Positions 36,255 through 45,380 of a stretch of 64,000 nucleotides of DNA are shown here, in pieces. Under the pieces are notes generated by a model. That model was not told where the DNA came from. It ran no database searches and saw only the letters and a list, made by a program, of their open reading frames with translations. The stretch is from Mycobacteriales bacterium (GTDB lineage Bacteria; Actinomycetota; Actinomycetes; JAFAQI01): the NCBI GenBank assembly GCA_035550055.1, contig DASZRO010000095.1, positions 46,042-110,041 of the forward strand, given 5' to 3'. A program made the position numbers and the translations under genes. Numbering within the stretch: position 1 is the stretch's first letter; each line of letters opens with the position of its first letter.

Positions 36255-38759
36255 TCAGCGCGCCGTCTTCTTGGCGACTGCCTTCTTCGCGACTGACTTC
36301 TTGGCGACTGTCTTCTTCGCCGGCGCCGCCCGCTTGGCGGGAGCGCGCTTGGCAGGCGCCCGCTTCGCGGGGGCCGCAGGCGCGTTCACGACGGTGACGG
36401 GTGCGGACATCTCCTGCTCGGCCGCAGCGACCGCAGCCGCAGGAGCCGAGCCACCCGACGACGCCGACCCGCCGGCCATGTCGACGACCCGACGCTTGCT
36501 GATGAACACCGCGCCGACGATGAAGCCGACCGCGATGACGCCGACGACGACGCGAACCGCGGTGTTCTGGTGCGGGCCGTGCACGCCGTACTTCACGACA
36601 GTCGGAGCGATCAGCAGCGCGACGAGGTTCATCACCTTGATCAGCGGGTTGAGCGCCGGACCGGCGGTGTCCTTGAACGGGTCCCCGACGGTGTCACCGA
36701 TGACCGTTGCGGCGTGCGCTTCGGATCCCTTGCCACCGTGGTTGCCGTCCTCGACCAGCTTCTTGGCGTTGTCCCAGGCACCACCGGAGTTGGCCAGGAA
36801 GATCGCCATGAGCACACCGGCTGCGATCGCGCCGGCGAGGTAGGCGCCGAGCGGCTCGTAGCCGAGCCAGAAGCCGGTGGCGATCGGGGCGAGGACCGCG
36901 AGCAGACCCGGCGTCGCGAGCTCGCGCAGCGAGTCGCGCGTGCAGATGTCGACCACGCGGGCATAGTCCGGGCGGACCGAACCGTCCATCAGGCCCGGGT
37001 TGTTGCGGAACTGGTCGCGCACCTCGATGACGACCCGGCCGGCGGCGCGTGCCACGGCGCTGATCGCGAGCCCGGAGAAGAGGAACACGACCGAGGCGCC
37101 GATGATCAGACCGAACAGCACGTTCGGCTTCGCGACGTTGAGCGTGATGCCGACGCTGCCGTCACCACCGACCGCGGTCGCGAACGAGCCGAACAGCGCA
37201 GTTGCCGCGAGCACGGCGGTCGCGATCGCGATGCCCTTGGTGATCGCCTTGGTCGTGTTGCCGACCGCGTCGAGTGCGGTGAGCACCACGGCGCCGTCCT
37301 CGCTGATCTCTCCGGACATCTCCGCCACGCCCTGCGCGTTGTCCGAGATCGGACCGAAGGTGTCCATCGCGACGATGACGCCGACCGTGGTCAGCAGGCC
37401 GGTGCCGGCGAGTGCAACCGCGAACAGCGAGAGCACCACCACGCCGTGGCCGAGCAGGAACGCGACGTACACCGCCGCGCCGATGAGGATCGCGGAGTAG
37501 ACGGCCGACTCGAGCCCGATCGAGATGCCGCCGAGGATGACCGTCGCCGGACCGGTCAGCGACGCCTTGCCGATCTCCTGGACCGGCTTGCGGTCGACCT
37601 CGGTGAAGTAGCCGGTCATCACCTGGATCGCGCTGGCCAGCACGAGGCCGACGAGGACGGCGAGGAACGCCATCACCCGCGGGTTGCCGCTCAGGGCCGC
37701 AACCTGCGCCTGACCGCCGTGGACACCGAACTTCGCGTACGACGACGGCAGGAAGATGAACGTCACGATCGCGACGAGCACGGCCGAGACGAACGCCGAG
37801 ATGAAGAACCCCCGGTTGATCGCGGTCAGTCCGGTGCGGTCGCCGTCGCGCGGCGCCGTCACCAGGACACCGATGATCGCGGTGAGGACACCGATCGCGG
37901 GGATGAGCAGCGGGAAGACCAGGCCGTCGCGACCAAACGCGACCTGACCGAGCAGGAGCGACGCGACGAGGGTCACGGCGTAGGACTCGAAGAGGTCGGC
38001 CGCCATGCCGGCGCAGTCGCCGACGTTGTCGCCCACGTTGTCCGCGATGGTCGCCGCGTTGCGCGGGTCGTCCTCCGGGATGCCCTGCTCGACCTTGCCG
38101 ACGAGGTCTGCGCCGACGTCGGCGGCCTTCGTGAAGATGCCGCCGCCGACACGCATGAACATGGCCAGCAGAGCGGCGCCGAAGCCGAATCCTTCGAGCA
38201 CCTGCGGGGCGTGGACCTTGAAGATCAAAGTCACGACGCTGGCGCCGAGCAGACCCAGCCCGACGGTCAGCATGCCCACCGTGCCACCGGACCGGAACGC
38301 GACGCGGGTGGCCCGCTTCGCACCCGACTGCTGCGCGGCGGCCGCCGTACGCACGTTCGCGCGGGTCGCAAGCGTCATGCCGGCGAATCCGACGAAAGCG
38401 GAGAACGCCGCGCCCACGAGGAAGAACACCGACCGGCCGACCTTCGCCCCCGTGGTGTCCGCCGGAAGGATGAACAGCAGGCCGAAGATGATGACCGCGA
38501 ACGGCGCCAGGGTCTTGAACTGACGGCTCAGGTAGGCGCCGGCGCCCTCCTGGACGGCCTTGGAGATCTCCTGCATTCGCGGCGTGCCCTGGTCGAAGGC
38601 GAGCACCTCGCGAGCGAAGATCGCCGACACGACGAGGGCGATGAGGGCGACGGCGCCGACGATCGCGACGAGCTCGAGGTCCTTGTGGGACAGCGCGGCG
38701 CTGTTGGCAGTGACCGCGGTGTGGAGGGCAGCCCGGGGTACGAGGGCGGAGGGCGACAT
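36255..38759 (-). CDS. hppA: proton-pumping membrane pyrophosphatase with Lys/Ala-rich tail
   Basis: HppA hydrolyses pyrophosphate and pumps protons across the cell membrane. The 834-residue protein has about 17 membrane segments and the substrate-site motif DVGADLVGKVEQGIPEDD with further acidic clusters (DNVGDNVGDCAG, and TVGDPFKDTAGPALNP near the end). The start at 38759 has GAAGGA 6 nt upstream; 18 more in-frame codons upstream lack support. Unusually, after the last membrane segment (VVVGVIAVGFIVGAVF, then SKRR) comes a ~70-residue extension ending in a repeated (K/R)xxAK pattern resembling histone H1. See findings. Its intrinsic terminator is just downstream. Confidence 0.95.
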   Translation of the reverse strand: MSPSALVPRAALHTAVTANSAALSHKDLELVAIVGAVALIALVVSAIFAREVLAFDQGTPRMQEISKAVQEGAGAYLSRQFKTLAPFAVIIFGLLFILPADTTGAKVGRSVFFLVGAAFSAFVGFAGMTLATRANVRTAAAAQQSGAKRATRVAFRSGGTVGMLTVGLGLLGASVVTLIFKVHAPQVLEGFGFGAALLAMFMRVGGGIFTKAADVGADLVGKVEQGIPEDDPRNAATIADNVGDNVGDCAGMAADLFESYAVTLVASLLLGQVAFGRDGLVFPLLIPAIGVLTAIIGVLVTAPRDGDRTGLTAINRGFFISAFVSAVLVAIVTFIFLPSSYAKFGVHGGQAQVAALSGNPRVMAFLAVLVGLVLASAIQVMTGYFTEVDRKPVQEIGKASLTGPATVILGGISIGLESAVYSAILIGAAVYVAFLLGHGVVVLSLFAVALAGTGLLTTVGVIVAMDTFGPISDNAQGVAEMSGEISEDGAVVLTALDAVGNTTKAITKGIAIATAVLAATALFGSFATAVGGDGSVGITLNVAKPNVLFGLIIGASVVFLFSGLAISAVARAAGRVVIEVRDQFRNNPGLMDGSVRPDYARVVDICTRDSLRELATPGLLAVLAPIATGFWLGYEPLGAYLAGAIAAGVLMAIFLANSGGAWDNAKKLVEDGNHGGKGSEAHAATVIGDTVGDPFKDTAGPALNPLIKVMNLVALLIAPTVVKYGVHGPHQNTAVRVVVGVIAVGFIVGAVFISKRRVVDMAGGSASSGGSAPAAAVAAAEQEMSAPVTVVNAPAAPAKRAPAKRAPAKRAAPAKKTVAKKSVAKKAVAKKTAR

Positions 38760-38849
38760 CAGCGTCCTTCGAATCGACGACATTGGCGTGAGGCATCCGA
38801 CCCGGCACGCCAACGGCGTAGGACATGGACGCGCGGGTGTAGCGCGCAG

Positions 38850-38855
38850 ATTCTA
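38850..38855 (-). promoter_or_regulatory. candidate -10 element (TAGAAT) for hppA
   Basis: TAGAAT on the minus strand lies 90 nt upstream of the hppA start. A TGGACA resembling a -35 box is at 38881-38876, with a long 20-nt spacer, so the pairing is uncertain. Confidence 0.35.
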
Positions 38856-38923
38856 GTAGGCAGTTTGGCGTGAAGTGTCCACCGCCCCGCCTGCGCCTGA
38901 AAGGGCGTCAGAGCGCGCGGGAC

Positions 38924-38940
38924 CGCGTCGCTACGACGCG
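38924..38940 (-). terminator. short GC hairpin at the end of apgA
   Basis: CGCGTCG (38924-38930) pairs with CGACGCG (38934-38940); the 3-nt loop is exactly the apgA stop codon. It probably ends the bldG-apgA transcript, though no T-tract follows. Confidence 0.4.
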
Positions 38941-39425
38941 CTGAGCTGGCCGAGCGCGTGGGCGCCGGCCGAGACCACCGGCCAGCGCATCTGCACCGTG
39001 GTCTGATTGCCGTCGGTGGTGACCAGCAACTCCTCGACGAGGCCGCTCACCACCGCGAGGCCGAAACCGGGTGGCAGCGAGTCCCATTCGCGGCCGCGCG
39101 GCGCGGCCGCGTCGTCCGCGAGCGCCCGACTCGACGCAGCAACCAAATCCATCGACTGGGTCGGGTCGTCGGCGAGCGTGCCGTGATTGATGACCTCGAT
39201 GGTGAAGTGGCTGTGGTCGTCGGTGAAGCGCAGCCGAACCGGCTCGGTGTAGCCCTTCGCGAGGTGCACGCTCACCGCCCGCGAGCAGGTCTCACCCACC
39301 GCCAGACGGACTTCGTCCAGCAGATCCTCGCCGAGCCGGGCCCGCCGAGCCACTGCCAGCGCGATGAGCCGCGCGGTGCGCACGTGAGCCGTCAACGGCG
39401 AGAACCGCAGCTCGATGCTCGCCAT
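38931..39425 (-). CDS. anti-sigma factor, HATPase serine-kinase type (ApgA-like)
   Basis: This 164-residue protein belongs to the RsbW/SpoIIAB-like ATPase family, with EVRLAVGETCSRAV in the N-box position and a glycine-rich lid as LPPGFGLAVVSGLVEELLV. In Streptomyces the gene directly downstream of bldG, apgA, encodes such a partner-switching protein. Here the order and 17-nt spacing are the same. It would bind a sigma factor or regulator and be displaced by unphosphorylated BldG. The start at 39425 (MASIELRFSP) was chosen because family homology begins there. Confidence 0.85.
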   Translation of the reverse strand: MASIELRFSPLTAHVRTARLIALAVARRARLGEDLLDEVRLAVGETCSRAVSVHLAKGYTEPVRLRFTDDHSHFTIEVINHGTLADDPTQSMDLVAASSRALADDAAAPRGREWDSLPPGFGLAVVSGLVEELLVTTDGNQTTVQMRWPVVSAGAHALGQLSAS

Positions 39426-39442
39426 TGCGGCGTACCCGCTGC

Positions 39443-39790
39443 CTACGAAGCGGTCGCGAGCGCCTCGTCGATGCTCGCGTGGATCGCGAACACCTTGGTC
39501 AGCCCGGTGATTCGGAAGATCTTGAGGATCCGGTCCTGACTGCACACGAGGTCGAGCGAGCCGTCATGAGTCCGCACCCGCTTCAGCCCGCCCACGAGGA
39601 CACCGAGGCCGGTCGAGTCGAGAAAGTCGACCGCCTCGAGGTCGACAATCAGCTTGTACTGACCGCTCGAGACGAGATCGATCAGATGCTCGCGCAACTT
39701 GGGTGCGGTGTACACGTCGATCTCGCCACTGACGGCGACGACGGTGCGCTCCCCTTCCGTTCGAACCGATACCGAAAGGTCGGGATCCAC
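39443..39790 (-). CDS. bldG: anti-anti-sigma factor, STAS domain (BldG homologue)
   Basis: This 115-residue STAS protein closely resembles Streptomyces BldG, with [18 protein letters not shown] and [19 protein letters not shown]. Ser59 in DSTG is the phosphorylation site by which partner kinases control it. Unphosphorylated BldG frees sigma factors or the regulator held by its anti-sigma partners, controlling development and antibiotic onset in Streptomyces. The GTG at 39790 was chosen because GGAGG lies 5 nt upstream and it matches the known length; the frame opens 16 codons further up. It is divergent from the helicase gene. Confidence 0.92.
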   Translation of the reverse strand: MDPDLSVSVRTEGERTVVAVSGEIDVYTAPKLREHLIDLVSSGQYKLIVDLEAVDFLDSTGLGVLVGGLKRVRTHDGSLDLVCSQDRILKIFRITGLTKVFAIHASIDEALATAS

Positions 39791-39933
39791 GTCAGCCTCC
39801 AGCGGCCCATCACGGTGCAACTTCCAGTGCACCACCATCCAACCATCACCTCGCGCCTTACGCGGTCAGGGCTGCCGTGGTCGTCCCCCGCGGCTCGCGC
39901 CGACGTCATACCCCGCTGGCAGACTCGCTGAAC

Positions 39934-42246
39934 GTGGTGCGACCGCTGGATTTGCTGCTGCCCCCCGGCAGCCCGCCGGCGTCCACCCCTTCGGCGTTCG
40001 CCCGGCGCGACCGCGTCACGCACATCGAGCAGGTGCCCGCCCGGGCGGCAGCCCACGCCCCGTGGCCCGAGTGGGTCGACCGAGACCTTCGCACCGCCCT
40101 GCAGGAAGGCGGCGTCACCTCGCCGTGGACCCACCAGGCCACGACAGCGGACTTGGCCTGGACCGGCGAGTCGGTCGTGGTCTCCACCGGCACCGCCTCA
40201 GGCAAGTCGCTGTGCTACCTGCTGCCCGCCCTGACGGCCGCCGCCACGAACGCCGGCTCCACGATCTACCTCGCCCCGACCAAGGCGCTCGCGGCAGACC
40301 AGCTGCGCGCCATCGCCGGACTCGGGCTCGACCGGGTGCGGGCGGCGACCTACGACGGTGACACGGCGATGGAGGACCGCGACTGGGTACGTCGCCATGC
40401 CGACGTCGTACTCACCAATCCCGACATGCTGCACCACGGCCTGCTGCCGGCTCACACCCGTTGGGCGTCGACATTGCGACGGCTCCGGTTCGTCGTGGTC
40501 GACGAGTGCCACCACTACCGCGGCGTCTTCGGGTCGCACGTCGCGCTCGTTCTGCGCAGACTCCGCCGCCTCGCCAACCACTACGGCGCCGACCCGGTCT
40601 TCATCCTCGCCTCCGCCACCGTGAGTGATCCCGCCACTACTGCGAGGCGGCTGGCCGGCTGCTCGGCGGTGGAGGTGACCGACGACGGCTCACCGCGCGG
40701 TCGCATCGAGATCGCGCTCTGGGAACCCCCACTCACCGAAGGAAAAGGGGAGAACGGCGCGCCGGTACGCCGCCCTGCCACCACGGAGGCGGCAACGTTG
40801 CTCGCGGACCTGGTGGCAGGCGGCGCGCGAACCGTCGCGTTCGTCCGGTCCCGGCGCGCCGCCGAGTCCGTGTCGCTGGGCGCCCGGCGAGCGCTCGAGG
40901 AGTCGGTCCCGGAGCTGGTCGAGCGAGTGGCCGCCTACCGGGCGGGCTACCTCGCCGAGGACCGGCGCGACCTCGAACGGGCGCTGCACGACGGTGCCTT
41001 GCTCGGCTTGGCCAGCACCAACGCCCTCGAGCTCGGGGTGGACATCAGCGGCCTGGACGCGGTGCTGATCGCGGGCTGGCCGGGCACCCACGCGTCCCTG
41101 TGGCAGCAGGCGGGGCGGGCCGGCCGCGACGGGCGCGACGCGCTCGCCGTGCTGATCGCGCGCGACGACCCGCTCGACACCTATCTGGTCCATCATCCGG
41201 CGGCCGTGTTCGGCCGGGCCGTCGAGGCCGCGGTGCTGGACCCGGACAACCCGCATGTGCTGGCTCCGCATCTCGCCGCCGCCGCCGCCGAGCTCCCGCT
41301 CTCCGAGGGCGACCTGCCGTCGTTCGGCCCCGCCGCGCCGGCGGTCCTCGACGCGCTGGTCGCCGACGGCCTGCTGCGACGGCGCCCCACCGGCTGGTAC
41401 TGGACCGCGCGTGAGCGCGCGACCGATCTCGCCGACCTGCGAGGCACCGGCGGCGCACCGGTCCGGATCTGCGAAGCGGCCACCGGGCGGCTGCTGGGCA
41501 CCGTCGACGCCGCGACGTCTCACGTGATGGTTCATCCGGGCGCGGTCTATCTGCACCAGGGGGCGACGTACACGGTCCGCGAGCTCGATCTCGACGAGTC
41601 GATCGCGCTCGTCGAGCCGTCGAACCCGGACTGGACCACCCATGCGCGCGACGTCACGAACGTCCAGATCGTCGACTCCCGCGTCGCTACCCGGTTTCGC
41701 GGCGTGACGCTGCATCTCGGCACGGTCGACGTGACCAGTCAGGTGGTGTCCTTCCTGCGGCGCCGGCTCGGGTCGGGCGAGGTGCTCGGCGAGGAGCCGC
41801 TCGCCCTGCCGCCACGAGACCTGCGGACGCAGGCCGCGTGGTGGACCGTCGACGACACGATCCTCGCGGCGGCCGACCTCGACGCGGCGACACTGCCGGG
41901 CGCCGCTCACGCCGCGGAGCACGCGTCGATCGGGTTGCTTCCCCTGGTCGCCACCTGCGACCGCTGGGACGTCGGAGGGCTGTCCACTGCGCACCACCCG
42001 GACACCGGCGCGCCGACCGTGTTCGTCTACGACGGGCACGCGGGCGGTGCGGGGTTCGCCGAGCGCGCCTACGAGCAGGCGCAGCTCTGGCTGACCGCGA
42101 CCCGGGACGCGATCAGCTCCTGCGAGTGCGCCGCGGGGTGCCCCTCGTGCGTGCAGTCGCCGAAGTGCGGCAACGGCAACGAGCCGCTGGACAAAGCCGG
42201 TGCGGTGCGCCTGCTGTCGGCGGTGGTCGCCGCCTGCTGGGACTAG
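39934..42246 (+). CDS. DEAD/DEAH-box helicase with DUF1998 zinc domain (MrfA/Hrq1-like)
   Basis: This ~770-residue superfamily 2 helicase has Walker A as STGTASGKS, a DECH box (VVVDECHHYRG), SAT (LASATVSDP) and motif VI (QQAGRAGRDGRDAL). The C-terminal DUF1998 region ends with four cysteines in CECAAGCPSCVQSPKCG, which in B. subtilis MrfA bind zinc and are needed for mitomycin-lesion repair. So a DNA repair role, probably crosslink or bulky-adduct unwinding, is likely by family. The start is uncertain: GTG 39934 precedes the first conserved stretch, and GTG 39877 would add 19 residues. It is next to bldG, as in Streptomyces. Confidence 0.9.
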   Translation: MVRPLDLLLPPGSPPASTPSAFARRDRVTHIEQVPARAAAHAPWPEWVDRDLRTALQEGGVTSPWTHQATTADLAWTGESVVVSTGTASGKSLCYLLPALTAAATNAGSTIYLAPTKALAADQLRAIAGLGLDRVRAATYDGDTAMEDRDWVRRHADVVLTNPDMLHHGLLPAHTRWASTLRRLRFVVVDECHHYRGVFGSHVALVLRRLRRLANHYGADPVFILASATVSDPATTARRLAGCSAVEVTDDGSPRGRIEIALWEPPLTEGKGENGAPVRRPATTEAATLLADLVAGGARTVAFVRSRRAAESVSLGARRALEESVPELVERVAAYRAGYLAEDRRDLERALHDGALLGLASTNALELGVDISGLDAVLIAGWPGTHASLWQQAGRAGRDGRDALAVLIARDDPLDTYLVHHPAAVFGRAVEAAVLDPDNPHVLAPHLAAAAAELPLSEGDLPSFGPAAPAVLDALVADGLLRRRPTGWYWTARERATDLADLRGTGGAPVRICEAATGRLLGTVDAATSHVMVHPGAVYLHQGATYTVRELDLDESIALVEPSNPDWTTHARDVTNVQIVDSRVATRFRGVTLHLGTVDVTSQVVSFLRRRLGSGEVLGEEPLALPPRDLRTQAAWWTVDDTILAAADLDAATLPGAAHAAEHASIGLLPLVATCDRWDVGGLSTAHHPDTGAPTVFVYDGHAGGAGFAERAYEQAQLWLTATRDAISSCECAAGCPSCVQSPKCGNGNEPLDKAGAVRLLSAVVAACWD

Positions 42247-43589
42247 AAGGTCCGCTCGACGTACGGCCGGTCGACCGTCGCCGTCCTCGCGGGCGCCGCC
42301 GACCGGGCGAGCGGCCGGGCGCCGGGCTCGTCGTAGAACCCGTCGGTGCGCGAGACCCACGCCCGCAAGTGGACCGCGATCAGGATCAGCACGGCCGCAG
42401 CCGCGATGCCGCGCCACAGCGGCGGCAGGCTCAACCCGCTCTTGAGATCGTGCGCGATGCTCTGCGACGAGTCCTTCTTGGCGAGGACCGGCGCCGGGTA
42501 GTGGATCTTGCCGACCTTGCCGTCGGACCCGAGCGTCGTGGTCTTCACGCCGGGCAGCGACGGCGCGTGCAGCGTCAGCGACCCGTCGCCACCGGCGGCC
42601 GGCGGCAGCGCGTTGTTGACGTCGCCGCTGCCGTTCGTCTGGCCGAGATCGACCGAGCTGCCGTCGCCGTGCAGCGTGATGGCACCGCCGCCGTTGGTCG
42701 CCGAGCCTGACGTCCCGGACCCGCTGGTGCCGCCCGCGCCGGAACCGCTGCTCGAGCTTCCGCCGGCGGCGCCGCCGGCCGCACCGCCACTGGACTTGCC
42801 GCCACCGCTGTGGCTCTTCGACGGCGACGGCGTCGGTGTCGGCGGGGCGGGGAAGGTCACCTCAGCGGTGTCCGACGACGTGCTGGTGAGCTGCCCGCCG
42901 TTGCACGCGGCGTCACCGCACGAGCGAATGGCGACCAGCGAGAACTTCTCGGTCTTGCCCGCCGCGGACTCTCCGACGTCGACCGGACCGGCGAGGCAGG
43001 TACCCGCCGAGCACGGGTTGGTCGGCGACGTGAGGATCTCACCCGCCGAGTTCATGACCTCGTAGCCGGTGATGTCGGCTTCGGGGTTCGGCGACCAGGA
43101 GAACGTCGCGTAGGTGCCTCCGGCCGACTGCGCGCTGAAGCCGCTGGGCTTCGCCGGCGGAATCAGCAGGACGAACGTCGCGGACTGGGTCCGGCCCTGG
43201 TTGTTGAGCGTGACCGTGTAGGTGCCGTTGTCCGCAGGCGTGGCGCCGCCGTCCCACGCGGGATGGGCGGTGTTGACCGACGAGGACGACGGACTGAGCG
43301 TCACCGGTTTCGTGCAGCTCCCGGCGTGGCTGACCAGGGTGGAGTTCGTCACCCCCGGCCCTGCGATGGTCAGCGTGACCGTCGATGCCCGGCCGAGCAC
43401 CTGGCAGGCGGGCTGGGCGGTCGCCTGGATCGACGGCGACTGGTTCTCGGTATAGGTATAGGAGCTGCCGCCCGCGACCGTGATCGAGTCGGCGGCGGCG
43501 GCGCCTGCCACCGGCGCGAACGCCATGACCGCCAGCGTCGCGACGCCGGCGCAAGCGAGTGCGCGGCCGAGCTTCCGGGAACGGCTCAT
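42243..43589 (-). CDS. secreted or cell-surface protein with a fibronectin type III-like domain
   Basis: This 448-residue protein has a Sec signal peptide ending AGAAAA, two Ig/FnIII-like beta domains (the second marked by YATFSWSPNPEADITGYEV), and cysteine pairs that could form disulfides. A long Gly/Ser/Pro-rich linker (about 250-310) precedes a C-terminal membrane segment (WRGIAAAAVLILIAVHLRAWV) and a ~40-residue cytoplasmic tail. It is translationally coupled to a sortase (TGATG overlap), so it may be displayed on the surface. No LPXTG or LAXTG sorting motif is visible before the membrane segment. The family is not recognised by name. Confidence 0.75.
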   Translation of the reverse strand: MSRSRKLGRALACAGVATLAVMAFAPVAGAAAADSITVAGGSSYTYTENQSPSIQATAQPACQVLGRASTVTLTIAGPGVTNSTLVSHAGSCTKPVTLSPSSSSVNTAHPAWDGGATPADNGTYTVTLNNQGRTQSATFVLLIPPAKPSGFSAQSAGGTYATFSWSPNPEADITGYEVMNSAGEILTSPTNPCSAGTCLAGPVDVGESAAGKTEKFSLVAIRSCGDAACNGGQLTSTSSDTAEVTFPAPPTPTPSPSKSHSGGGKSSGGAAGGAAGGSSSSGSGAGGTSGSGTSGSATNGGGAITLHGDGSSVDLGQTNGSGDVNNALPPAAGGDGSLTLHAPSLPGVKTTTLGSDGKVGKIHYPAPVLAKKDSSQSIAHDLKSGLSLPPLWRGIAAAAVLILIAVHLRAWVSRTDGFYDEPGARPLARSAAPARTATVDRPYVERTF

Positions 43590-44368
43590 CAGGTTCCCCC
43601 TTGCACGCTGGTCGGGCCGCCACCCCGGCCGACGTTGGGATTCGTCGGCGCGACCTGGACGGTCGAGCTGATCATCTTCAGCCGCAGCACGATGCGCTGA
43701 GCCGCCGAGCCCGGCGGGTTGCAGCTCGTCAACGTGAGCCAGTGACCGGTCGCGAGGTCGCCGTCCTGGCTGACGACCTCGGTGTCGTTCGGCTCGATGA
43801 TGAACGGGTTGCCGTGCCCGTCGAAGGGGGCGACCACCTGATAGACGCAGTCGCCGATCGGGGTGTCGAGGGTGACGGTGTCGCCCTCATGCATGTCGTT
43901 GAGCCGGTTGAACGGTCGCCCGTACGTCGTGCGGTGTCCCGCGATCCCGACGTTGCCCTGCGCGCACGGATAGGGCGTCTCCGGGTAGTGACCGGCGCCG
44001 GCCTCGAGGGCGGCTTCGGAGGTGCCTTCGACGACGACCACGTTGACCTGCACCCGCGAGTTGTTGATCACCAGCCGGGTCAGACCCGACCCGGTCGGCA
44101 CCTGGCCCTGCAGGTACTCGTCTTTGAACTTCGTGCTGTTCAGGTCCAGCGTCACGTGACGCTGCCGCTGGGCGCCGATCAGGTCGGTCACCGCCGGGAA
44201 GGCGAAGATCGACACCGCGCCGACGCAGAGCAGAGCGGTCAGCGCAGAGACCGACTTGCGCCCCCCGGGCCGGCGCAGCGCCAGGCCGATCAGGCCGCCG
44301 ACCGGACGTGCCTGGGTCGCGGCCGAGCCCGGCAGGAACGACGGTTCCTGCGGTGCTGGGTGCGACAT
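43589..44368 (-). CDS. sortase, probably class E
   Basis: This 259-residue membrane-anchored transpeptidase attaches surface proteins to the cell wall. After a Pro-rich cytoplasmic head comes one membrane segment (LTALLCVGAVSIFAF) and a sortase barrel with catalytic His in GIAGHRTTYG, Cys in TLTSCNPPG and Arg in AQRIVLRLK. Class E is suggested by the actinobacterial context and the TLTSC motif. The only nearby candidate substrate is the FnIII-like protein translated from the same transcript. A GGAGG site lies 9 nt before the ATG. A 218-nt gap with nothing coding precedes it. Confidence 0.9.
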   Translation of the reverse strand: MSHPAPQEPSFLPGSAATQARPVGGLIGLALRRPGGRKSVSALTALLCVGAVSIFAFPAVTDLIGAQRQRHVTLDLNSTKFKDEYLQGQVPTGSGLTRLVINNSRVQVNVVVVEGTSEAALEAGAGHYPETPYPCAQGNVGIAGHRTTYGRPFNRLNDMHEGDTVTLDTPIGDCVYQVVAPFDGHGNPFIIEPNDTEVVSQDGDLATGHWLTLTSCNPPGSAAQRIVLRLKMISSTVQVAPTNPNVGRGGGPTSVQGGT

Positions 44369-44586
44369 GACGGGGTGCCTCCGGACAGCGGTTGTTGAGT
44401 TGGACGCCGGTACGTGCCCGGCAGTTCCTCACTACGGGGCCCGTTTCGTTCAACGAAGTCAGCGTCCTCAAGGTTACGTCGGGTCCACCTCATCCGTTCC
44501 GCTCAAGTTTCCGGTGATCCGCGCGGAATCCGGCGTATTTCCGCCTCGATTCGCGGTCGGCGAGGCGAGGCCGACAGCCGCCGCCG
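44369..44586. other. 218-bp non-coding gap upstream of the sortase
   Basis: It holds the sortase ribosome-binding site and a 13-nt palindrome TTCGTT-C-AACGAA at 44445-44457 that could be an operator or the stem of a small terminator for the pilus genes. I see no small gene in it. Confidence 0.4.
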
Positions 44587-44958
44587 TCAGCGGTTCGCAA
44601 CGCTGGCGGGCCCGGCTCGCGCCCGCGCGCGGACCGGACCCAGACCGGCCAGGACACCCGGCGCCGTCATGGCGACCGTGACGTCGGAGATCCCGTCGGT
44701 GATCGAGCAGCTGACCAGCGTCGCCCCGTTGCGGGCGGCGAGATCGGCGCCCCGGTCGCACGCCGCGTTTTCACCGTCCAGTGCCGATGCGGCGGCGGCA
44801 AGAGCCGCGGCGTCCGCGGCCGCTCCCGCGCGATGCCGCACCTGGTCGGCAACGCCCACCATGACCACGACGCCGGTCAGCACCAGCACGAGCCCGATGC
44901 CGGCGAGCATCAAGACGGTGGCGCTCCCGCGCGTGGCGTCGGCGGTCGGCCGGTTCAC
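44587..44958 (-). CDS. TadG/Rv3654c-like pilus-locus membrane protein
   Basis: This 123-residue protein begins with a short basic head and RGSATVLMLAGIGLVLVLTG, a single membrane segment, followed by an Ala-rich helix (GAAADAAALAAAASAL) and a small beta region with two cysteines. That pattern matches the Rv3654c family of TadE/G-like proteins at the end of actinobacterial Tad loci. It overlaps the TadE-like gene by 4 nt. It is likely a minor component of the pilus or its assembly machinery. Confidence 0.8.
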   Translation of the reverse strand: MNRPTADATRGSATVLMLAGIGLVLVLTGVVVMVGVADQVRHRAGAAADAAALAAAASALDGENAACDRGADLAARNGATLVSCSITDGISDVTVAMTAPGVLAGLGPVRARARAGPASVANR

Positions 44959-45380
44959 GATGCCGGGGCCGCGATCGCGCCGGACTCGACCGCGGCCACC
45001 GAGTGCTGGCTGACGGTGAAGGCGCCGAACCGGCGCAGGATCCCGGGACCGGCCACCCGGTCGGTCACGGTCGCGGTGACGATCGACCCGTCGGTGACCA
45101 CCTGCAACGTGGCGCCGGGCGGCGCGGCGCGCAACGCGGTCGAGCGAACCACCGTGAGTGGCTCGCCACGCGCAGCGAGCCGCGCCGCGGTCGCGGCCGC
45201 GTCGGCACAGCGCATGCTGTCGGTCATCGTGAGCACCCCGGCGACCGCCATCGCGACCACGACGACGAGCGCCGGAATCGACATCGCGAGCTCAGCGGTG
45301 ACCATTCCCGAATCCCTCCGAGCCGGGTCGTCGCGCCGTGGCCCGGCCGAGCGCCGGACCCGGCCGGGCCACGGCCTCAT
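44955..45380 (-). CDS. TadE-like pseudopilin
   Basis: This 141-residue minor pilin-like protein has an arginine-rich leader that ends in a class III prepilin site, G|MVTAE with Glu at +5, then a hydrophobic helix (AMSIPALVVVVAMAVAGVLTM) and a soluble domain of ~90 residues. The start at 45380 was kept because a start at the internal ATG would remove the leader. It directly follows the Flp-like pilin gene. It is probably a minor pilin in the Flp fibre. Confidence 0.85.
   Translation of the reverse strand: MRPWPGRVRRSAGPRRDDPARRDSGMVTAELAMSIPALVVVVAMAVAGVLTMTDSMRCADAAATAARLAARGEPLTVVRSTALRAAPPGATLQVVTDGSIVTATVTDRVAGPGILRRFGAFTVSQHSVAAVESGAIAAPAS

Noticed and set aside
44381..44390. CCGGACAGCG, matching the core of the internal box of the 82-bp element
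   Set aside because: Neither the terminal CGAAGTAGCACAC arms nor the correct spacing is present, so this is a chance match near the sortase start.
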